Source: Candidatus Heimdallarchaeota archaeon (GTDB lineage: Archaea > Asgardarchaeota > Heimdallarchaeia > Heimdallarchaeales > Heimdallarchaeaceae). From it: a stretch of 41,666 nucleotides of DNA. The stretch lies in the NCBI GenBank assembly GCA_023705905.1, contig BPTK01000007.1:1-41666 (forward strand), read 5' to 3'. The position numbers and the translations under genes were made by a program. Under the pieces are notes generated by a model, which was not told the DNA's origin, did not search any database, and was given only the letters and a program-made list of their open reading frames with translations. Numbering within the stretch: position 1 is the stretch's first letter; every line of letters starts with the position of its first letter. Positions 33,239 through 40,860 of this stretch are shown in pieces.

Positions 33239-34864
33239 ATGTATGGTGCTCCCGTTTATATTATGAAAGAAGGTACTGAAAGAACTCGTGGTAAAGATGC
33301 TCAAAGAAATAACATCCTTGCCGCTAGAGCAGTATCTGAAGCTATTCGTTCAGCTCTTGGTCCTAAAGGTATGGATAAAATGCTGATAGACAATTTTGGA
33401 GATACAACTGTAACAAATGATGGAGCTACAATTTTGAAAGAGATTGAAGTCAGTCATCCTGCAGCAAAATTTCTTATTGATTTATCTAAAACACAAGATC
33501 AAGAAACTGGTGATGGAACAACTACCGTTGTAGTGCTTGCTGGAGAATTACTTAAGCAAGCTGAAGAATTATTAGATATGGAGGTTCATCCCAGTATCAT
33601 TGTTGAAGGTTACAAGAACGCCCGATTTAAGGCTATTGAAATTCTAGAAGATATGGCTATAGACGTATCATTTGAAGATGATGACATTTTAAATTATGTC
33701 TCCCAAACTTCTATGTCTTCCAAAATAGTCAGTGGTGAGAAAGAGAAACTCTCTAAGATTATTGTTAAAGCTGTTAAATCTATCACTGAGGAAAAAGATG
33801 GCGAATATGTTGCTAACATTGACAATATCCAAATTCAGAAGAAGAAAGGCGGAAGTATTGATGATACAGAACTCATCGATGGAATTATCCTCGACAAAGA
33901 ATTCGTACATTCTGATATGCCCAAGAAAGTAACTGGTGCTAAAATTCTGCTTCTAGATAAGGGGCTTGAATTGAGTAAGACAGAAATTGACGCTAAAATA
34001 AACATTACAAGTCCTGACCAAATTCAAGCATTCTTAGATAATGAACAAAATATGCTCAAAGAGATGGCTGATAAAATCATTGCTTCTGGTGCTAATGTAG
34101 TACTTTGTCAGAAAGGTATTGATGACATTATTCAACATTATCTTGCAAAGGAAGGAATTTCAGCGGTTCGTAGAATTAAGAAAAGCGATATGGATAAGTT
34201 AGCAAAAGCAACAGGTGCTCAAGTTACAACAAGTCTTGATGATTTAGATCAATACATTGGAAACGCTGCACTTGCAGAAGAGAAATCTATCAGTGATGAC
34301 AACATGATCTTCATTACAGGTTGCACAAATCCTAAAGCAGTATCTATTGTTATCCGAGGTGGAACAGAGATGATAGTCAATGAAGCCGAAAGAGCAATTC
34401 ATGATGCTCTCTGTGTCGTTAGACAGGTCATTCAGGACAAAAAGGTTGTTCCAGGTGGTGGAGCTCCAGAAATTCAAATGAGTCAAAAACTTGGTGAATT
34501 CGCTAAAGCTCATACTAGCAAAGTTCAATTAGCTATTGAAAAGTTCGCTAAGGCTGTAGAAATTATCCCAAGAACTTTGGCAGAAAATGCTGGACTTGAT
34601 CCTATTGATGTGCTTGCTGAACTACATGTTCAACATAGCAATGTAGGTAATGTCTTTGGAGTTAATCCTTTTGCTTCTAAAGTAGATGACATGTCTAAAC
34701 TCAATGTTTGGGAACCAATTTCAGTCAAATTACAAGCTATCAGTAGTGCTGCTGAAGCAGCAGAAATGATCTTAAGAATTGATGACGTTATTGCCGCTAA
34801 AGAGCTATCCGGTGGTGGCCCACCCATGCCTCCTGGCGGCGGTGGAATGCCCGAAGATTATTAG
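33239..34864 (+). CDS. group II chaperonin (thermosome) subunit
   Basis: The 541-residue protein is a complete thermosome/CCT-type subunit: RNNILAARAVSEAIRSALGPKGMDKM, NDGATILKE, ETGDGTTTVVVLAGELL with the ATPase Asp, VVPGGGAPEIQ, and the flexible glycine- and methionine-rich C-terminus (PPMPPGGGGMPEDY). It forms double-ring cages that fold proteins with ATP and a built-in lid. Codons are slightly richer in favoured forms than in the neighbours, as expected for an abundant protein. A clear GAGGT ribosome-binding site 8 nt upstream fixes the start. It is followed by a strong hairpin and T-run terminator. Confidence 0.97.
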   Translation: MYGAPVYIMKEGTERTRGKDAQRNNILAARAVSEAIRSALGPKGMDKMLIDNFGDTTVTNDGATILKEIEVSHPAAKFLIDLSKTQDQETGDGTTTVVVLAGELLKQAEELLDMEVHPSIIVEGYKNARFKAIEILEDMAIDVSFEDDDILNYVSQTSMSSKIVSGEKEKLSKIIVKAVKSITEEKDGEYVANIDNIQIQKKKGGSIDDTELIDGIILDKEFVHSDMPKKVTGAKILLLDKGLELSKTEIDAKINITSPDQIQAFLDNEQNMLKEMADKIIASGANVVLCQKGIDDIIQHYLAKEGISAVRRIKKSDMDKLAKATGAQVTTSLDDLDQYIGNAALAEEKSISDDNMIFITGCTNPKAVSIVIRGGTEMIVNEAERAIHDALCVVRQVIQDKKVVPGGGAPEIQMSQKLGEFAKAHTSKVQLAIEKFAKAVEIIPRTLAENAGLDPIDVLAELHVQHSNVGNVFGVNPFASKVDDMSKLNVWEPISVKLQAISSAAEAAEMILRIDDVIAAKELSGGGPPMPPGGGGMPEDY

Positions 34865-34898
34865 AGAAAATTTTTCTCTTTTTTTATTTTTATTTTTC
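34863..34898 (+). terminator. hairpin plus T-run after the thermosome gene
   Basis: AGAGAAAA-T-TTTTCTCT forms an 8-bp stem overlapping the stop codon region, followed by TTTTTTTATTTTTATTTTTC. The T-rich tract suits archaeal termination. Transcription from the convergent HEAT-like gene ends close by. Confidence 0.6.
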
Positions 34899-34924
34899 AA
34901 AAATATAGTAAAACTAAGTTCACT

Positions 34925-35155
34925 TCAAGAATAGGTCTTTAGTGCTTGAGTAACTTTGCTTAGCATTTCTTCAGTAACTTGATCTGATTCCATCTCCACT
35001 ATTGAAACCCAAGTAGAATATGCTGCCTCTCTCACACCTCTATTTGTGTCTGACATTCCTTCCACAATTATTTCTACAACCTCGTTTGTAAGTTTTAACC
35101 CACTCTCTATTGTTACTTTTTGTTGTAGATAAGTCATCTTAGTATCAATTTTCAT
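34925..35155 (-). CDS. small helical HEAT-repeat-like protein
   Basis: This is a 76-residue protein, almost all helical. LTNEVVEIIVEGMSD followed by NRGVREAAYSTWVSIVEM has the alternating pattern of one HEAT/ARM repeat, including the Asp and Arg at the expected turn positions. A TATA-like ATTTTAAACA lies about 30 bp upstream on the minus strand. The gap 35156-35277 between it and the flavodiiron gene holds only this promoter. Partner and role are unknown; it could be an independent small protein or an adaptor. Confidence 0.5.
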   Translation of the reverse strand: MKIDTKMTYLQQKVTIESGLKLTNEVVEIIVEGMSDTNRGVREAAYSTWVSIVEMESDQVTEEMLSKVTQALKTYS

Positions 35156-35277
35156 TAAGAATTTAAAACTTTTGTCCTAGAATTGTTTAAAATAGGTATG
35201 AGAGCAAGAGATTAGAGTTTAAAATGAAAGTAATGCAACAAAAAATGAGAAAAAGGTGTAGATATAGAAGTTGTATG

Positions 35278-36459
35278 TTACTCCTTTGTCATCTCACCTA
35301 TTTTCTTACCTAATTCTTTGGCTTGCTGCAAAACTTCCTCTGTCGCCGCTCCTCTGAATTCTAGTAATGGTTCAATAATTTCCCAATCTAACTCTTTCAG
35401 TTGTTCAGAAGCTTGAAGTAATGCGCGACCACTCCACAATGATGATCCAAAGAATCCCACTATCTTTTCACGTAAGTTCTTCCTCTTCATTAAATGTAAG
35501 TAATATGAGGCACCCAAAAATGGGCCTCCATCATATGTGGGAATTCCGAGTATAACACCTTTATTTTTCCATGACTCTTTCAGTAGATAACTTAGATGGT
35601 GTCTAGAAAAGTCAAGCACGGTTACAGGAACACCTGCTTCTTTAACACCTTCCACAACATAATCCACAACATGTCTTGTATTTCCGTACATTGATCCCCA
35701 AATGATTACTACTCCTGGGAGAGATTTTCTTGCAGCCAAATCAACATATAAATCAATAATTCTTTGTGGATTAGTTCGCCAGATAATACCATGAGAAGGA
35801 GCTATCATCTTGATGGTTAGAGAAGTAAGTTTTGCCATGGCTTTTTGAACATATTTCACATATTTTGCTACTATATTACTGAAGTATCTTATTGTTTCTT
35901 CATAATATTCATCTGGATTGACCTCATCGTCGAAGATTCCAACATCTAAAGCCTTATACGAACCGAAAGCATCACAGGAAAAAAGTATCTGATCCTTATC
36001 ATCATAAGTTAACATTGTTTCAGGCCAATGCACTAATGGATCCATATAAAAAACAAGTTTTCTACCCCCTAGATCAAGTTCATCACCCTCACCAACAACA
36101 ATTATGTTTTCAGTTACTCTGTAAAAATCATCTAGCATACCTTTTGCTTTTTTAGTACACACAATTGTTATCTGTGGAGCTTTTTCAAGTAATCTTAAGA
36201 GAGAGCCACTATGATCTGGTTCAATGTGATTCATAACTATATAATCAATTTCTTCAAAAGAGACCCTCTTCTCAATATTTGTTAGAAATTCGTCAACAAA
36301 CAGTATTTTCACAGCATCTATTATAGCAACTTTTTCTGTTCCTTTTACTAAATAACTATTATAGCTGACACCTTCCGGTATTGGCCATAAACCTTCAAAT
36401 AAATCTGTTTCATGGTCATTCACACCGATATAGTAAACATCTTCTGTTATTTCTTTCAT
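35278..36459 (-). CDS. A-type flavodiiron protein (FprA-like)
   Basis: The 393-residue protein has an N-terminal metallo-beta-lactamase-like domain carrying the diiron ligands: H-x-E-x-D-H at residues 78-83 (NHIEPDHSG), a His in DPLVHWPET, an Asp in FSCDAFGS and a His in APSHGIIWR. A C-terminal flavodoxin domain binds FMN (IIWGSMYGNTRH, GIPTYDGGPF). Such enzymes reduce O2 to water or NO to N2O using coenzyme or rubredoxin electrons, protecting anaerobes. The end lacks a rubredoxin domain, so a separate donor is needed. A dyad overlaps its promoter. Confidence 0.93.
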   Translation of the reverse strand: MKEITEDVYYIGVNDHETDLFEGLWPIPEGVSYNSYLVKGTEKVAIIDAVKILFVDEFLTNIEKRVSFEEIDYIVMNHIEPDHSGSLLRLLEKAPQITIVCTKKAKGMLDDFYRVTENIIVVGEGDELDLGGRKLVFYMDPLVHWPETMLTYDDKDQILFSCDAFGSYKALDVGIFDDEVNPDEYYEETIRYFSNIVAKYVKYVQKAMAKLTSLTIKMIAPSHGIIWRTNPQRIIDLYVDLAARKSLPGVVIIWGSMYGNTRHVVDYVVEGVKEAGVPVTVLDFSRHHLSYLLKESWKNKGVILGIPTYDGGPFLGASYYLHLMKRKNLREKIVGFFGSSLWSGRALLQASEQLKELDWEIIEPLLEFRGAATEEVLQQAKELGKKIGEMTKE

Positions 36460-36477
36460 TTACTCACCAAATTTTCG

Positions 36478-36498
36478 ATATCATACTGATACTGATAT
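36478..36498. promoter_or_regulatory. dyad in the flavodiiron gene promoter
   Basis: ATATCA (36478-36483) and TGATAT (36493-36498) form a 6-bp dyad with a 9-bp spacer that includes TACTGATAC. It sits 20-40 bp before the start, at or just after the expected transcription start downstream of a CTTTAAAAC TATA-like element on the minus strand. A GATATCATC half-site recurs at about 36529. This suits an oxygen- or redox-responsive repressor. Confidence 0.35.
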
Positions 36499-36663
36499 GT
36501 GTTTTAAAGAGTGGTTAAACCCTTAAAAGATATCATCAAAACGCGTGAAACAGAATATAAAAAGATTAGTGTTTATCTACTATTCATTAGGTAAATAGGT
36601 CAAAATAAATTTTTTTACCCAAAGTTTTTAACAAGCATTTATTACTTCAATATTGATAAGCAA

Positions 36664-37611
36664 ATGGATCTTGAAGGAATCGATAAGAAAGTATTAGAAG
36701 AATTGAAAACTGCTGGATTTACTACTGAAAGTTTGTCCATTTTGACATCAGAAGAGCTTTCCTCTAAGATAGACATAGACATTGCAGAGGCAAAAAAAAT
36801 CATTGATAAAGCCCAACATAAGCTTGGTATTCAACCTATTTCAGCTATGAAATTCTTGGAACTTGAATCTAAAAGAGGTAAAATCACCACATCGTCAAAT
36901 GAATTTGATGGCATACTTGGAGGAGGTGTGTGGACTCAAGAGTTAACAGAATTAGCTGGTGGATTTGGTTCTGGTAAAACACAACTATGTTTTCAATTAT
37001 GCATAAACGTACAATTGCCTTTTGAAGAAGGAGGATTGGAAGGTAATGCCTTTTTCATTGATACTGAGAGAACATTTTCTCCGCGTAGAGTGGTAGAAAT
37101 GGCATCGTACCGAGAACTAGATGTTGAAGAAATACTTAACAACATTTACATCAGCTCAGCTGTTAATACTCACCATCTATTTGGCATAGTCGACCAATTA
37201 GATGAGATTATACCAAAGAATAACATTAAATTACTAATTATTGATTCTTTAGCTTCACACTTTCGTTCTGAATTTATTGGGAAAGGAAAACTTGTAGAAA
37301 GACAACAAAAACTCATGAAAATTGCTGAACTACTTATTGTGGTCGCTGTAAAATATGACATTGCAATTGTTGTAACCAACCAAATTATTGCAAATGTTGA
37401 AGAATTCTTATTTGGAAGCCCTGAAGAACCCGCCTTAGGCTTTGCCTGGGCTCATCGACCTCAACAAAGAGTTTTTCTAAGAAAATCAAGAGGTAGTTCA
37501 AGAATTGCTAGGTTGTTTGATAGTTCTAGGATGCCTGAGAGGGAAGCATTGTTTTATGTTACAGAAAGTGGTATAACAGATGCCCCTTACTCTACTGAGC
37601 TTTTTGAATAG
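36664..37611 (+). CDS. radA: RadA-type recombinase (divergent)
   Basis: The 315-residue protein has an N-terminal helix-hairpin-helix domain (about residues 5-55) and a RecA-like core: Walker A GGFGSGKTQ, FFIDTERTFSPRRV and Walker B LLIIDSLASHFR. RQQKLMKIAELLIVVAVKYDIAIVVTNQI and a C-terminal RIARLFDSS follow, all in RadA order. It catalyses strand exchange in homologous recombination. Compared with usual archaeal RadA, the FxxA oligomerisation motif region reads FLEL and the following G in the STG segment is replaced (ITTSS). Loop 2 (PEEPALGFAWAH) also differs from the common NPVGG form. It may be a paralogue rather than the main RadA. Confidence 0.85.
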   Translation: MDLEGIDKKVLEELKTAGFTTESLSILTSEELSSKIDIDIAEAKKIIDKAQHKLGIQPISAMKFLELESKRGKITTSSNEFDGILGGGVWTQELTELAGGFGSGKTQLCFQLCINVQLPFEEGGLEGNAFFIDTERTFSPRRVVEMASYRELDVEEILNNIYISSAVNTHHLFGIVDQLDEIIPKNNIKLLIIDSLASHFRSEFIGKGKLVERQQKLMKIAELLIVVAVKYDIAIVVTNQIIANVEEFLFGSPEEPALGFAWAHRPQQRVFLRKSRGSSRIARLFDSSRMPEREALFYVTESGITDAPYSTELFE

Positions 37612-37675
37612 AAATAAGTTGAAAATAAAACAATCTATTGAAATCGTAATTGTATGAAAAATAGTTAATTCAAGA

Positions 37676-37975
37676 TTATTCAGCAGCTGGTTTTTCACTT
37701 GCAGCAGAATAAACACTTGTTCTTTTTGATTTACTGATTCGTTTAATAATATTGTTTGCTTCAGCTTCTCTTAGAATTTTTTTTGCAGCGCTAACTCTAA
37801 TATTATACTTATCTGCAAGGTAAGCTGGTGTTACTCCCTTTGCTCTGGTTAGTTCTCCATCAATCTTTTTCTTTGTATCTTCATCTGGGGCAAGATCACG
37901 GATGACAGGTATAAATTCAAACACTAACCCAAATTTTTTCTTCTTTCTTATTACTTTCCTCTCGCGTAATGACAT
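37676..37975 (-). CDS. ribosomal protein eS25-like winged-helix protein
   Basis: The 99-residue protein has a basic N-terminus (RERKVIRKKKKFG) and a winged-helix domain near residues 42-90 (KGVTPAYLADKYNIRVSAAKKILREAEANNIIKRISKS, ending SVYSA). This matches the eS25 pattern of 'ITPS-LAerl-I--SlAr--Lr-L---G-I--V----iY'. eS25 lies in the head of the 30S subunit and is present in many archaea and all eukaryotes. A winged-helix DNA-binding protein remains possible, as the N-terminus is unusual. It diverges from the UROD-like gene. Confidence 0.65.
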   Translation of the reverse strand: MSLRERKVIRKKKKFGLVFEFIPVIRDLAPDEDTKKKIDGELTRAKGVTPAYLADKYNIRVSAAKKILREAEANNIIKRISKSKRTSVYSAASEKPAAE

Positions 37976-38074
37976 CGCTCTCGAACTCTGGATTTTCCGC
38001 GGATTTTTAAGTTATTCGATTGAAAGGTTTTTCACTTACCACAATCTTGATAATTTCCTCTTCTAAGATACCTT

Positions 38075-39103
38075 ATGGATAAATTGGAATTGTTACTTAA
38101 CACATTCAAAGGGAGGAATACAGAATATCCTTTGTTCAGTTTGTGGAAACATTTTCCTCATGATGACAGGCACTATGAGAGATTAGCTGAAGCTCACATT
38201 CAATTCTATGAGCATCATCAATTCGATTTGATGAAAATATCTCCTCATGGAAGATATCCTGTTGTAGATTATGGATGTAAGGTAGCAAAAGAATTTGACC
38301 CAATTACTGGCAGTACTAGTTGTGAAGAATGTACAATACACAGTATTGAGGACTGGGAGGCATTGGAACAAGTCAATGTAAATGACGGAGAATTTGGTGA
38401 CCAAGTTAAAACGGTCAAAATACTTGGTAAAAAACTAGAAGAGTTACCTAAAATGATGACAATATTTTCTCCTCTGATGGTTGCTTCTAAAATGGATAAT
38501 AATCTTGTAGCACATCTGCGAGAGGATAAGGTGAAATTGAAAAACGCACTTTTTGTAATATACAGAGATCTTTTAGAATTTGCGCAATCATCAATTGATG
38601 CTGGTGCTAACGGTTTATTCATTGCATCACAACATTTCCGAAAAACCGATCTAACTTGGGAAGAAGTAGACAATTTCGAGATTTATTTTATCAAGAAATT
38701 GATACAAGAAACTAGGAAGAAATCAGATTTCAACATCATACACATTCATGGACAAGAAATCAATTTCAATAAAGTTGTAGAAAATATTGATGCAGATGGT
38801 CTTAATTGGCATGACCAACTGACATGGCCACCAATACCAGAAGCAGCGGATATCTTTTCGAAGGGTCTCCTAGCTGGAATAGATGAAACCCAAAGTTTAG
38901 TTGATGGGGATGAGGAGAAAATAAAGAATAACATACAAGAAGCTATAGAGATGTCTAAGAAGCATGAGAATAGAGTTATAATCTCACCAGGATGTGTAAT
39001 CCCTATTACTGCAACAGATGAATCCATTGAGATGATTTCAAAAACCATGCACAAATCAAGAAAGAGGGTTAAAAATGGCAGAAGAAGAGAAACAATCAGC
39101 TGA
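38075..39103 (+). CDS. uroporphyrinogen decarboxylase/MtaA-family protein
   Basis: This 342-residue TIM-barrel protein of the UROD superfamily shows SPLMVASKM, SIDAGANGLFIASQ, a IIHIHGQEI segment and a final SPGCVIP loop. In corrinoid methyltransferases such as MtaA and MtbA, zinc is held by H-x-C and a later Cys. Here the residues are His223-x-His225 and Cys307. It is therefore more like a metal-binding methyltransferase than a haem-pathway decarboxylase, but the cysteine-to-histidine change is unusual. The gene overlaps the next gene by 29 nt, so they are co-translated. It heads a run with a homologue of a C1-cofactor enzyme. Confidence 0.75.
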   Translation: MDKLELLLNTFKGRNTEYPLFSLWKHFPHDDRHYERLAEAHIQFYEHHQFDLMKISPHGRYPVVDYGCKVAKEFDPITGSTSCEECTIHSIEDWEALEQVNVNDGEFGDQVKTVKILGKKLEELPKMMTIFSPLMVASKMDNNLVAHLREDKVKLKNALFVIYRDLLEFAQSSIDAGANGLFIASQHFRKTDLTWEEVDNFEIYFIKKLIQETRKKSDFNIIHIHGQEINFNKVVENIDADGLNWHDQLTWPPIPEAADIFSKGLLAGIDETQSLVDGDEEKIKNNIQEAIEMSKKHENRVIISPGCVIPITATDESIEMISKTMHKSRKRVKNGRRRETIS

Positions 39104-39749
39104 GAAGAATAATGTTGAAACGATTTTAACAAAAAAATCAACAAGATTTGGATGGAGAGATTTCACTCTTAACCTAGTCTTTACTCTTATTATGGTCGCA
39201 AGTTTCATTGTCTTTATATTTATTCAGCCCCCAGAAGAGGGAGATTTAGCATCGTGGTTTTCATTAATCCTTGTTATTGTATTACCCTTGTTAATCTTTG
39301 GGAATCGATTAGTAAGAGAATCAATCTATCAGTATGATTTCATTATGATTAGTGGAAACTCTATCAAATATCGTTCAACACCTCTTCTCTTTACTGGAAT
39401 TAGAACGAAAAAAAACGAAGTTGATATACGAGACATAAGAAAATTCGGAATTTCTAAAATTCCTAGAAAATTCTCACTTGATTTGCGAAAATATAAGAAT
39501 AAAGCAATGTTAATACTTAATCTCAAAGACGGTAAAGAACACTTATTCGGCGAATATTTCCTTAACGATGATTTAGTCGAAGTTTGTGTATACATCAATA
39601 AAATTTATCCCAGAGCTAAGTTGATAACTAATCTTGGAGAGGAATATCCACAACTTGCGGAACTGCAGAAAAAAGTTGCATCATCAAAGAAGGTTAAAGA
39701 ATTAGAGGATGATGGAGAACCTGAAGGCGTAGAAATTCGACGAAAGTAG
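39075..39749 (+). CDS. membrane protein with two N-terminal helices and a PH-like domain
   Basis: The 224-residue protein overlaps the UROD-like gene by 29 nt. Residues about 28-50 (FTLNLVFTLIMVASFIVFIFI) and 62-80 (FSLILVIVLPLLIFGN) are membrane helices. A cytosolic beta-rich region (about 90-190) follows, with strands FIMISGNSIKYRS, DIRDIRKFGIS and AMLILNLKDGKEHLFGEYFL. This suggests a bacterial-PH-like (bPH) domain; the tail is acidic and basic. I infer a membrane anchor or scaffold; no catalytic residues are seen. Confidence 0.6.
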   Translation: MAEEEKQSAEKNNVETILTKKSTRFGWRDFTLNLVFTLIMVASFIVFIFIQPPEEGDLASWFSLILVIVLPLLIFGNRLVRESIYQYDFIMISGNSIKYRSTPLLFTGIRTKKNEVDIRDIRKFGISKIPRKFSLDLRKYKNKAMLILNLKDGKEHLFGEYFLNDDLVEVCVYINKIYPRAKLITNLGEEYPQLAELQKKVASSKKVKELEDDGEPEGVEIRRK

Positions 39750-39798
39750 GCGGGAGTATCTCTACTTTTATTAATGATTTCTTCGAAATAATTACGTG

Positions 39799-40860
39799 AT
39801 GGCATCCAATCAATCAGCAGCTTTTATGGCAACAAAAAAGAACATTGCAGTTCTTGATTTTGGTCTAACAATACATAGAATCATCATTATAGACCCAGCT
39901 CATCCAGAAGAACCATTAAATTTTCAAAAAATTTATTTGCCTTTGAGAACAAAAAAGGAAGAATTGGAAGGCATTCTTAAAACATTATTACGTTCCTATT
40001 CTGATTATCACATTCGAAAATTCATCATTACTACTTCAAGCTCTTTCTACTCTTCTGCGAAAGAAACAATTGATTTTGTTATTCAATCTGTTACAAAATT
40101 CATTCAAAGCATGAATATGTTGTGCTATACTATAGATGGTGAGTTTATATCAATTGAAGAAGCAATAAAAATCCCTGAGAAAATAGTAGCAGCGGGGTGG
40201 AAAGCATTAGGAGAGGGTATTTGGGAGTTAGTGGGAAAAGATGCCTTAATCGTTGACTTCTCCACACGAACAACTAGTTTCCTACCAATAAAAGAAGGTA
40301 AGATCCTATCAATTTCATCGTCTGATCATGATAGAATGAAAAACAGTGAATTGTTGTATTATGGACTTCTTGAAACAAATGCAGCATTCATAAAACCAAA
40401 ATTTGAATACAAAGGTGAGGTATTCAATCTACCTTTTGAACCTCACGCAGTATCAGCAGATGTTTTCCTTATAACAAACGATTTACCTCAAACAGACTAT
40501 ATTATTGATACCCCTGATAAAAAAGCAAAATTCAAGGAAGATGCAATAAATAGGATACGAAACATGTTATGTATAGTAGACGAATGTTTGGAAGAAGAAG
40601 ATTTAGTCGAAATAGCAGAACAACTTAAATCTCATATGCTTGAAGAAATTAATACAAATATTAAAAGAAAATTAGAGGAGTATAATTTAAACAGAGTGAT
40701 AATAACTGGTTCTGGAACAAATGTACTCTACCAATATTTAAAAAATAAGATGATATATGGTGAATTAATACAAGCAACAGATATAATAAAATCAGCTGAA
40801 ATAAATCCAGCATATTGTATCGCATATCTTTATGCAAAAAAGATGATTGTGAATGGATGA
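39799..40860 (+). CDS. COG1548/MfnF-like hydantoinase-fold ATPase
   Basis: Starting at ATG 39799 (a TATA-like TTTATTAA lies about 30 bp upstream, fitting a leaderless mRNA; GTG 39796 is the track start), the protein has 353 residues. WKALGEGIWELVG, ALIVDFSTRTTSFLPIKEGKI, ELLYYGLLETN and PHAVSADVFLITNDLP resemble the family called the H4MPT-linked C1-transfer pathway protein. The DTPDKKAKFKEDAINRIRNMLC segment does so as well. This is the MfnF family of methanofuran biosynthesis. The first phosphate loop (LDFGLTIHR) differs from the usual DIGGAN. It is related to hydantoinase/actin-fold ATPases. The next gene overlaps its stop by 8 nt. Confidence 0.7.
   Translation: MASNQSAAFMATKKNIAVLDFGLTIHRIIIIDPAHPEEPLNFQKIYLPLRTKKEELEGILKTLLRSYSDYHIRKFIITTSSSFYSSAKETIDFVIQSVTKFIQSMNMLCYTIDGEFISIEEAIKIPEKIVAAGWKALGEGIWELVGKDALIVDFSTRTTSFLPIKEGKILSISSSDHDRMKNSELLYYGLLETNAAFIKPKFEYKGEVFNLPFEPHAVSADVFLITNDLPQTDYIIDTPDKKAKFKEDAINRIRNMLCIVDECLEEEDLVEIAEQLKSHMLEEINTNIKRKLEEYNLNRVIITGSGTNVLYQYLKNKMIYGELIQATDIIKSAEINPAYCIAYLYAKKMIVNG

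Noticed and set aside
37996-38003. TCCGCGGA palindrome between the eS25-like and UROD-like genes
   Set aside because: An 8-bp palindrome alone is too short to claim as an operator, and no second copy was noticed.
38269-38673. Minus-strand ORF of 134 residues over the UROD-like gene
   Set aside because: It is Ser- and Cys-rich, typical of an antisense shadow, and the plus frame is a complete enzyme.
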